A stretch of 34,765 bases of DNA from UBA1189 sp045612065 (GTDB taxonomy: Bacteria > Bacteroidota > Bacteroidia > Bacteroidales > Bacteroidaceae): positions 1 to 34,765 of the forward strand of contig JAZKYH010000074.1 in assembly GCA_045612065.1 (NCBI GenBank), given 5' to 3'. Under the pieces are notes generated by a model, which did no database searches, was not told the origin of the DNA, and saw only the letters and a list, made by a program, of their open reading frames with translations. Below, in pieces: positions 29,277 through 34,765 of the stretch. The translations under genes and the position numbers were made by a program. Numbering within the stretch: position 1 is the stretch's first letter; the number at the start of each line of letters is the position of its first letter.

Positions 29277-29755
29277 AGTTTAATCAATGTCTTTATTTCG
29301 GGGATGATGCGCTCCAGTTGCAGCAACACATCCTGCTTTGTGTATCCCTCTCTGACAACGAGGAGTATGGTATCATCGCCAGCCACCGTGCCCAGCACCG
29401 ACTCGAACTCGCACCGGTCAATGTCGCCCGCGATGCCACGTGCATAGCCTGCGCGGGTCTTCACCACGGCCATGTTGGCCGAGAAGGCCACCGACACCAC
29501 TCCCCCGCTCATCTGCACTCCGTAGGGAATCTCTGCATTCGGGTGCAGCGGGCTGTCGGGCAGCAGGTAGATGCACTCACCTCCCGCCACCACCTCCTTG
29601 GTCACATTCAGCTCCTTGAGGTCGCGCGAGAGTGTTCCCTGTGTACACTCATAGCCGAGTGCCTGCAGTTGCCTCAGCAGTTCGTCCTGACTGCCTATGC
29701 GCTGCCCGGCAATGATGACACGTATGGCACTGAGTCGGCTATATTTGTTTTTCAT
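29273..29755 (-). CDS. argR: Arginine repressor ArgR
   Basis: A 160-residue transcription regulator. The N-terminal winged helix (about 1-75) has RVIIAGQRIGSQDELLRQLQALGYECTQGTLSRDLKELNVTK, the classic ArgR recognition region. The C-terminal oligomerisation and arginine-binding domain shows RAGYARGIAGDIDRCEF and LGTVAGDDTILLVVREG. It is translationally coupled to argC by a 4-base overlap, so it probably senses arginine and controls its own operon. Operator boxes could not be identified by eye. Confidence 0.95.
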   Translation of the reverse strand: MKNKYSRLSAIRVIIAGQRIGSQDELLRQLQALGYECTQGTLSRDLKELNVTKEVVAGGECIYLLPDSPLHPNAEIPYGVQMSGGVVSVAFSANMAVVKTRAGYARGIAGDIDRCEFESVLGTVAGDDTILLVVREGYTKQDVLLQLERIIPEIKTLIKL

Positions 29756-29769
29756 CAGCGTTTATACCT

Positions 29770-29837
29770 TGTTATCCCCCACCGTTTCGCTCCGCATCTG
29801 CTTCGCTTCACTCGCCTGAAGGCGGTAGGGGGTAATG
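29770..29837. repeat. Imperfect inverted repeat between prfB and argR
   Basis: TTATCCCCCACCG (from about 29771) and GGCGGTAGGGGGTAA (to about 29835) are imperfectly complementary around a TTCGCT-rich centre. It lies 15 bases past the prfB stop and may serve as a weak transcription stop for prfB. Confidence 0.4.
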
Positions 29838-29851
29838 ATTCTCTTTAGTTC

Positions 29852-30964
29852 TTACTCCTCCGAAGAGTTCGACATCAGGTACGACTTGATGAAACCATCA
29901 ATCTTACCATCCATCACGCCACCCACGTCCGAGGTCTGGTGACCTGTGCGGTGGTCCTTCACGCGGCGGTCGTCGAAGACGTAGCTTCGTATCTGCGAGC
30001 CCCACTCAATCTTCTTCTTTCCAGCCTCCACCTTGGCCTGCTCCTCCATGCGGTGCTGCAGCTCGCGGTCGTAGAGCTGCGAGCGGAGCAAGCGCAACGC
30101 GTTCTCCTTGTTCTTGGGCTGGTCGCGGGTCTCGGTGTTCTCAATCATAATCTCCTCCTGCACACCGGTGTAGGGGTCGGTATATTGGTAGCGGAGGCGT
30201 ACACCCGACTCCACCTTGTTCACGTTCTGGCCACCGGCGCCACCGCTTCGGAAGGTGTCCCATGAGAGCAGTGCGGGGTTGATTTCAATCTCGATGCTGT
30301 CGTCGATGAGCGGCGTCACGAACACCGAGGCAAACGATGTCATGCGCTTACCCTGCGCATTGTAGGGCGACACGCGCACCAGGCGGTGCACACCGTTCTC
30401 GCTCTTCAGGTAGCCATAGGCAAACGGGCCCTCGAGCTCCATCGTCACGGTCTTGATACCCGCCTCATCGCCATCCTGCAAGGTCGAGATGCGCAGGTTG
30501 TAGCCATTCGTCTCGGCCCAGCGCATATACATACGCATCAGCATCGAAGCCCAGTCCTGCGCCTCGGTGCCACCGGCACCCGCATTGATCTTGAGCACGC
30601 AGTCCATGTTGTCGGCCTCTTCGCGCAGCATGTTCTTCAGCTCCAGCTCCTCGATGGCCTCGAGAGCGGTAGCGTATGCCGCATCCAGCTCAGCTTCGGT
30701 GATGAGCTCATCCTTGCAGAACTCAAAGGCCACCTCCACCTCATCGGCCAGGCTCTTCACGCGCTTGTATCCGTCAATCCATGCCTGCAGCTCCTTCACC
30801 TTCTTCATCTGCGCCTCAGCCTTCTTGGCATCGTCCCAGAATCCCGGCACCTGCGTGCGCAGCTGCTCCTCCTCTACCTGTATCTTCTTGTCCTCGATGG
30901 CGAGGTAACGGTTGAGCGCCTCGGTGCGCTCCTTAATATCCTTCAGTTGGTCAAGTGTAATCAT
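29852..30964 (-). CDS. prfB: Peptide chain release factor 2, without the programmed frameshift
   Basis: A 370-residue release factor for UGA and UAA codons. GGQ lies at 244-246 in RSGGAGGQNVNK, and the stop-codon-reading tripeptide is SPY at 199-201, where E. coli has SPF. The gene reads in one frame from ATG at 30964. The stretch that in E. coli contains the in-frame UGA and +1 shift (after RGYL) is here NRYLAIEDKK with no stop, so the usual autoregulatory frameshift is absent. It has its own promoter inside a dispersed repeat. Confidence 0.95.
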   Translation of the reverse strand: MITLDQLKDIKERTEALNRYLAIEDKKIQVEEEQLRTQVPGFWDDAKKAEAQMKKVKELQAWIDGYKRVKSLADEVEVAFEFCKDELITEAELDAAYATALEAIEELELKNMLREEADNMDCVLKINAGAGGTEAQDWASMLMRMYMRWAETNGYNLRISTLQDGDEAGIKTVTMELEGPFAYGYLKSENGVHRLVRVSPYNAQGKRMTSFASVFVTPLIDDSIEIEINPALLSWDTFRSGGAGGQNVNKVESGVRLRYQYTDPYTGVQEEIMIENTETRDQPKNKENALRLLRSQLYDRELQHRMEEQAKVEAGKKKIEWGSQIRSYVFDDRRVKDHRTGHQTSDVGGVMDGKIDGFIKSYLMSNSSEE

Positions 30965-30994
30965 TTAAGTTCTTGAATTTTGCATTTCAACTTG

Positions 30995-31026
30995 CAAAAT
31001 TAGTGCAAGCCGAGAGAAAAAGCAAG
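30995..31026 (-). promoter_or_regulatory. Promoter of prfB within a dispersed repeat
   Basis: On the minus strand, CTTG (31023-31026), 20 bases, TAATTTTG (30995-31002). The spacer includes TCTCGGCTTGCAC, the same as the MIP18 promoter repeat. The leader is about 26 bases. Confidence 0.65.
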
Positions 31027-31183
31027 TTTCAACGAGCGAAGGTAATGAAAAAGTGACACTTTTCTATTACTGAGCGAGGCAGAAACTCAACACAAGGTTA
31101 AGTTTACTTGCATTTTTCCGAGGCGCAGCCTAATTTCAAGTTGCGAAGCAGATTAAAATCAGTGCAAACCGAGCATGAAGGAG
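31001..31183. repeat. Dispersed repeat copies in the prfB-TIR gap
   Basis: On the minus strand, GAAATTAGGCTGCGCCTCGG (about 31118-31137) and CTCGGCTTGCACTAA (about 31001-31015) are the two ends of the element also found at 15150-15215, here split by extra sequence. A degenerate third piece (GCTCGGTTTGCACTGATTTT) lies at 31152-31173. Together with the promoters these fill the 318-base gap; no gene is seen. Confidence 0.55.
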
Positions 31184-31269
31184 GAAGGCAAAGTCAAGGC
31201 GAGCGAAAAGCAAGGTGCGGTCATATACAAATAAGTAGCGATGCAGTAGGAGGACCCGATTTTTTGTCC

Positions 31270-31277
31270 TATCTTTG
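31270..31277 (+). promoter_or_regulatory. -7 element of the TIR-like gene (predicted leaderless)
   Basis: TATCTTTG, with the ATG at 31283, one base after the expected transcription start. No good -33 TTTG at the right distance. AGGAC/GTCCT ends (about 31250-31269) flank the sequence just upstream. Confidence 0.55.
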
Positions 31278-31282
31278 CCTGC

Positions 31283-32050
31283 ATGAACTACGATGTATTT
31301 GTAAGCTATTCTGTGACATTCTCGAGCCGGGCCTATGAACTCTCGGCTCAGTTGGGCGGTAAGGGCCTGACGTGTTATCTCGATTGTGTTGAGAGCGGTT
31401 TCTCGCTGAGTGACTACACCCGCGGATTGGTGGCCGAGAGCCGCCTTCATGTGGTGCTTGCCGGCACGGGATTTGTGGCTACCCCCTACGCCATGGCCAC
31501 GCTGCAATGTGCTCTCGATGCACAGAAGAGGATGGTGGTGTGCCTTGCCGATGGTGCTAAACTGCCCGAGGAGCTGTTGGCGCAGTGCGAGGTGAGTGCA
31601 GAGGCAACGTTGACCGACGACATCGTGGGTGTGCTCACGGGGACCGCAGCCCCTGCTCCTACCGCTGCTATTGCGAATATTGTTGGTATGCTCGCGGATG
31701 CCGATCCTGCTGATGCTATCGCCGAGCCTGTGTCTGAGCCTGTCGTGGTGTCCAAGCCCGAAGCTGAGGCCCCGTCCGACACCTATCTTTATGCTCCCTT
31801 CTCTCCCGTCGGTGAAGAGTCGCCCTTTGAGTCAGCGCCACTTGATGACGAAGACAATAACCCAATTGGTTGCGACGAAGACGACGTAGAAGAGGTTGTC
31901 TACACCGAGCACCGCGGCGAGGAGTGGACCTCGCCGTCGCAGGAGACACCGCCTTCGCCTGAACCCGAAATCTCTCCAAACTTGCAGAAATACCTCAGGA
32001 TTGCAGGTTGGATGATATTCATATTCTGGCTGCTCCGTCTGTGTAGTTGA
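31283..32050 (+). CDS. TIR-like domain protein with acidic linker and C-terminal membrane anchor
   Basis: A 255-residue protein. Residues 1-118 look like a TIR domain: YDVFVSYS (3-10), GLTCYLDCVESGFSLSDYTRGLVAESRLHVVLAG (28-61) and TPYAMATLQCALDAQKRMVVCLAD (67-90). Matching the last segment to the family pattern SxYCxxELxxALxxxKxII puts Thr73 where NAD-cleaving TIR domains have the catalytic Glu, so enzymatic activity is doubtful. Residues of about 119-235 are a disordered Ala/Pro/Glu/Asp-rich linker. Residues 240-253 (IAGWMIFIFWLLRL) form one membrane helix with a five-residue or shorter tail, so the TIR part probably faces the cytoplasm as a tail-anchored protein. No known TIR defence partner (ThsA, SAVED, STING) is adjacent. 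Confidence 0.7.
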   Translation: MNYDVFVSYSVTFSSRAYELSAQLGGKGLTCYLDCVESGFSLSDYTRGLVAESRLHVVLAGTGFVATPYAMATLQCALDAQKRMVVCLADGAKLPEELLAQCEVSAEATLTDDIVGVLTGTAAPAPTAAIANIVGMLADADPADAIAEPVSEPVVVSKPEAEAPSDTYLYAPFSPVGEESPFESAPLDDEDNNPIGCDEDDVEEVVYTEHRGEEWTSPSQETPPSPEPEISPNLQKYLRIAGWMIFIFWLLRLCS

Positions 32051-32070
32051 CGACAGGTTACCTTAGTTCA

Positions 32071-32733
32071 TCACCACCCGAAGTTGCCCTTCGTGGGGCG
32101 GTAATAGCCGCGGCTGTAGGGGATGTGCTCCATGAGTCCATCGGCCACGTAGCTCTTCATCAGTTTGCGGGCTCGGGTCTCCTTGTAGCCACAGAGGCGA
32201 GTAAACTGCTTCACGTTGATGGCCTCGTGGGCACCATCGACGAAGTAGTCATAAAGAGCATCGGCAAGCGAGGCTGTGTCGGTGGGCTCCAGGCAGTCGT
32301 TATCTATCTTGAAGGTCACGCGGTTCAGTTGTTTCTGCAAGAGCACTCCAGGCTTGAAGCTGATGCTACCCAATTCCACGTCTGTGGCGCGTATCTTCTC
32401 TCCCGGCTCCTTCAGTTCCTTGGTGCGTACCCCCAGCGATAGCGTACCCAGCTGCCCCAGCTCCACGTGGTGTCCGTTGGCCAGGGCATCGGCAATGATA
32501 ACCTCCATCACGTTCCACGCCGCCTGCACGTCGGCCTGCGTCACCGTACAGCGTTGTTGGCTGATGGCCCCCATCTCCTCAACGTCTATCTTGTTGCTGG
32601 GAACAAGGGCAACCCCTACACCCCATTTGTCCATGTCAGGCTCGTAGCCCATCTTGCGGCGGCGTATGGCGCGGCACTTCATTACGGGGGCCGTGTCGGC
32701 CACTACGATCTTTGTCTGTGGATTTCGTTTCAT
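32071..32733 (-). CDS. HU-like DNA-binding protein with C-terminal winged-helix-like extension
   Basis: A 220-residue protein. The middle (about 50-135: CTVTQADVQAAWNVMEVIIADALANGHHVELGQLGTLSLGVRTKE...ISFKPGVLLQKQLNRVTF) is the Bacteroidota HU-like fold. The C-terminal ~80 residues (ADALYDYFVDGAHEAINVKQFTRLCGYKETRARKLMKSYVADGLMEHI, then a PYSRGYYRP turn) look like a winged helix. The N-terminal segment is basic (KCRAIRRRKMGYEPD). The ATG at 32733 is preferred because a -7 box ends 6 bases before it and the longer frame contains no conserved sequence. It is convergent with the TIR-like gene (20-base gap) and downstream of the DUF3987 gene on the same strand. Pairs of HU-like and DUF3987 genes are common in Bacteroidota accessory regions. 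Confidence 0.78.
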   Translation of the reverse strand: MKRNPQTKIVVADTAPVMKCRAIRRRKMGYEPDMDKWGVGVALVPSNKIDVEEMGAISQQRCTVTQADVQAAWNVMEVIIADALANGHHVELGQLGTLSLGVRTKELKEPGEKIRATDVELGSISFKPGVLLQKQLNRVTFKIDNDCLEPTDTASLADALYDYFVDGAHEAINVKQFTRLCGYKETRARKLMKSYVADGLMEHIPYSRGYYRPTKGNFGW

Positions 32734-32738
32734 AATTG

Positions 32739-32746
32739 CAAAAATA
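32739..32746 (-). promoter_or_regulatory. -7 element of the HU/winged-helix gene (predicted leaderless)
   Basis: Minus-strand TATTTTTG, with the ATG at 32733 one base after the expected start. The -33 is imperfect (GTTG, about 32768-32771, 21 bases away). Confidence 0.55.
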
Positions 32747-32772
32747 ATAAAAATAATTCTAAAAAGACAACA

Positions 32773-32856
32773 TTCGGCAAGAGTTTCGGCAAGTCTTGCG
32801 TGCGTAACCACCATGAGGTTCAGCGTCATAAGTGCCCGTTTCGGCAAATCGGCAAG
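32773..32856 (+). repeat. Iteron-like TTCGGCAAG repeats
   Basis: TTCGGCAAG at 32773-32781 and 32785-32793, TTCGGCAAA at 32840-32848, ATCGGCAAG at 32848-32856. They fill the 123-base gap between the DUF3987 stop and the HU-like start, together with the small palindrome GCAAGTCTTGC. All four are in the same orientation. Confidence 0.6.
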
Positions 32857-34470
32857 TTAGGCTGCAAATTTCTGTGCACATGTCTTTTTCACCTTGCGAT
32901 ACACTCCATGTTTCACTCGCTCCACATACCCTTTGGTGCACAACGTGCGTAGCTGATAGCCCACGGCACGCACCTTGATGCCCTGCTCCTCGCCCACCCT
33001 ATTGGCCACCTCGGTGGTGAAGGTGTGAGGCAACAAGCTCAGGAAGGCCAGGGCGCTGATGTGTGCGGTCTCCTTCACGGCCATAGGGGCACGCAAGCGG
33101 TTATACAAGGCCGAGGTCTGCATCACCGTGTAGAAGATATATGAGAGCCCCCAGTGAAGGTCATCCTCGGTGACGGTAAAGAGTCTTTCGGCAAACAGAC
33201 CCTCTGCTGTGCCCATAGCCTCGTGGCGACGGAGTACGGAGAGTATCATCAGCATACGATAGAGGTTCAGTCGGGTGCGGAAGATGGGAGCGCGCAGGTC
33301 CTTGTCGGGTTGAGTGAGGGCAATGAAGTTCACCAATTGGTGGTAGTACTCATTGATCATCTCGCGCTGCGCGTCGCTGAGCATAAGGCGGGGCAGCTCC
33401 TCATCCGTCTTGCCATCAAACTGACGCAACTCCTTCCATATCCCGGTCAGTTGACCTCGATAGTGGGTATACACATCATTGAACGCCTCGGCCATGGCCT
33501 CGTCCATCTCGTCGCGCACATCGCTCTTGGCGGGTAGGTTGTGGTAGAGGAAGCGGGTCGAAAGGCCATCCTCCAGGTTGGGGATGAAGGCGCGCACCGA
33601 TGACTCCGTGCCCGTAGCCACGAGGGCCAGTCGCGTGTGCTCGATGCGGAAGTCCTCATCATCGGTCTTGCGGGCCGTGTGCAGGGGCTCCTCATTCTGT
33701 GCGGCCAGCATCATATACATAAAGTCACCAAAAGCCGTGCGGTTGGCAGCATTCAGCTCGGCCAGTTCGGGAATGTGCAGGTAGCCGATGTTAGTTCTGT
33801 TGGCATAGAGTAACTTGTAGTAGTTGGCCGCTGTGGTCTTCGATGGCAACTTGTGCATGCGTCGCAGGGGAGCTTGCGGCTCGTCCACTTCCTCGCCGAT
33901 GTCGTTGATGTCCACCAGTTCGGCAATATCGCTCTTGGCGGCGCGGTCGAGCTGCTTGTTGAGGCGGGCATAGCGATTGTGCTTCTTGCGGTAGTCAGCC
34001 ATCTCCTGTGCCGATTCAGCACACACCACCTCGTTGATGCCATCGACGAGGCTTGCCACATCACCCACGGCACCCTTGCCCGATGCCGAGGGACCTACGC
34101 ACACGTTCATCATACCCAAGGAGTAAAGCTTGCGCTCGTGGCGCACGCGTACATTGCTCATAGCAGAGCCCAGCGTGGGCATCATAGCCATGAGGAGCAT
34201 CGTCCTCACATCGGCATCCTCATACAAGGACAGGGGCTCGCTCATCATCCGGGGCAGGCATTGCACCATCGCATCGGGCAAGGCACAGGGCACCACCACG
34301 CCATCCTCATCGGCATGAGCATTCATCAGCGTCAATGGGTCGTTCAAGAGGCCTTGGGTAACCTTACTGAGTAGCGGGAACTCGGTTTGCTGAGTCTCGC
34401 GCAGCAAGTCGCCGTAGGACATGGTTTGTGTGGTCGTTTCTTCCATAGTTTTAGGGGTTGTTTGTTTCAT
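32857..34470 (-). CDS. DUF3987-type P-loop ATPase (primase/helicase-like accessory protein)
   Basis: A 537-residue protein. Walker A is GPSASGKG at 126-133, preceded by LGMMNVCV. The middle has YLHIPELAELNAANRTAFGDFMYMMLAAQNEE and HTRLALVATGTESSVRAFIPNLEDGLSTRFLYHNLP, as in the DUF3987 family, which is often found with mobile elements and resembles phage or plasmid helicase-primase proteins. The last ~70 residues (THISALAFL-like to YGV YRKVKK) look like a winged helix with a basic end. Start 34470 is used; a second ATG at 34445 is possible. Its role in this cell is unknown. It and the HU-like gene face the same way, each with a promoter. Confidence 0.75.
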   Translation of the reverse strand: MKQTTPKTMEETTTQTMSYGDLLRETQQTEFPLLSKVTQGLLNDPLTLMNAHADEDGVVVPCALPDAMVQCLPRMMSEPLSLYEDADVRTMLLMAMMPTLGSAMSNVRVRHERKLYSLGMMNVCVGPSASGKGAVGDVASLVDGINEVVCAESAQEMADYRKKHNRYARLNKQLDRAAKSDIAELVDINDIGEEVDEPQAPLRRMHKLPSKTTAANYYKLLYANRTNIGYLHIPELAELNAANRTAFGDFMYMMLAAQNEEPLHTARKTDDEDFRIEHTRLALVATGTESSVRAFIPNLEDGLSTRFLYHNLPAKSDVRDEMDEAMAEAFNDVYTHYRGQLTGIWKELRQFDGKTDEELPRLMLSDAQREMINEYYHQLVNFIALTQPDKDLRAPIFRTRLNLYRMLMILSVLRRHEAMGTAEGLFAERLFTVTEDDLHWGLSYIFYTVMQTSALYNRLRAPMAVKETAHISALAFLSLLPHTFTTEVANRVGEEQGIKVRAVGYQLRTLCTKGYVERVKHGVYRKVKKTCAQKFAA

Positions 34471-34510
34471 GTTTGTGAGTTTTTAAGGGTTAATAAAAGC
34501 ATTTCACGAG

Positions 34511-34542
34511 CAAAGATAATATGCCTTTTTTGAATCCGCAAT
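34511..34542 (-). promoter_or_regulatory. Promoter of the DUF3987 gene
   Basis: On the minus strand, TATCTTTG (34511-34518) with ATTG (34539-34542) 20 bases upstream as an imperfect -33. The leader is about 36 bases to the ATG at 34470. Confidence 0.6.
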
Positions 34543-34639
34543 ACCCTAAAAATCAACGCAATCGTCTACAAAATCGCCCCTTAGATTTCGATTTTCGTCC
34601 CTAGTTTTTCTCTTATTTATCACTATCAGGGAAAACGCA

Positions 34640-34765
34640 TTATAAAAATTGGTTTAATAATTGCCATAAATACTTTCTGTCAATAGATGCCCTAAACCTT
34701 TTTCTGTTGATTGGTTTGTTTAGTTCATTGTTCTTCAGTACAGCCAATACCATCTTCTCGATAAC
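34640..34765 (-). CDS. C-terminal end of an unidentified gene (5' part outside window)
   Basis: The frame is open from the window edge for 41 codons to TAA at 34640-34642. The product, VIEKMVLAVLKNNELNK... then RKRFRASIDRKYLWQLLNQFL, is helical and basic. The sequence is much more AT-rich than the neighbouring DUF3987 gene. I do not recognise the family. An open frame of this size can occur by chance, so the call is tentative. Confidence 0.4.
   Translation of the reverse strand, partial: VIEKMVLAVLKNNELNKPINRKRFRASIDRKYLWQLLNQFL

Noticed and set aside
28443..29447. 334-codon open frame on the plus strand
   Set aside because: Antisense to argC and argR, both well supported by motifs.
31108..31338. 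76-codon open frame in the prfB-TIR gap
   Set aside because: It is made of dispersed-repeat sequence and runs out of frame into the TIR-like gene; repeats of this kind often give spurious short frames.
31283..34470. Thoeris or CBASS defence system
   Set aside because: Only a TIR-like protein is present. There is no ThsA, nucleotide cyclase, SAVED or STING gene, and the TIR catalytic Glu seems missing.
1..34765. CRISPR array, tRNA/rRNA genes, insertion-sequence transposase
   Set aside because: Read for on both strands; no regular spaced repeats, cloverleaf arms or transposase motifs were recognised. Short tRNA-like folds could be missed by eye.

Overview
This window is a stretch of Bacteroidales chromosome, most likely from Prevotellaceae or a close relative; this is inferred from gene content and promoters, not measured. 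The main evidence is the many promoters of the Bacteroidota type (TTTG, 19-21 nt, TAnnTTTG), the lack of Shine-Dalgarno leaders, HU-like proteins of the Bacteroidota type, a SusB-family GH97 enzyme, a DUF3127 protein, and arginine genes (argE-like, argC, argR) of the kind used in the succinylated pathway of this phylum. I saw no rRNA, tRNA, CRISPR array or transposase.

Layout. 1-237: end of an HU-like gene, then a 480-base gap full of repeats. 631-6095: translation/transcription operon rimP-nusA-infB-cvpA, with a promoter, a probable attenuator hairpin and two copies of one palindromic spacer element. 6259-9159: secreted GH97-GH43 fusion. 9238-11315: DUF805, a Bax-inhibitor-1 protein and an AT-rich orphan followed by a MORN-like remnant. 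11654-18478: U32 peptidase, L-rhamnose mutarotase, recN, MIP18/DUF59, lpxH, an Omp85-type barrel without POTRA domains, and a DUF454 protein. 18531-23896: GHL10-type hydrolase, RNase Z, argE-like M20 hydrolase, DUF3127, dnaN. 23978-30964 (all minus strand): YqaA, a membrane protein, purD, alkaline phosphatase, argC, argR, prfB. 31283-34765: an accessory-looking end with a membrane-anchored TIR-like protein, an HU/winged-helix protein, a DUF3987 ATPase, and the end of an unidentified gene.

Most of the window is housekeeping. The most unusual features are: (i) six genes whose start codon sits at or within about 4 nt of the predicted transcription start, so they should make leaderless mRNAs; (ii) several dispersed repeat families, one forming codons 10-22 of the alkaline phosphatase signal peptide, one flanking the Omp85 gene as inverted repeats, and one carrying a complete promoter; (iii) an ArgC with Ser at the catalytic Cys position; (iv) the TIR-like/HU/DUF3987 cluster, with iteron-like repeats between the last two genes. 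All functions are read from protein motifs by eye; no searches were run.
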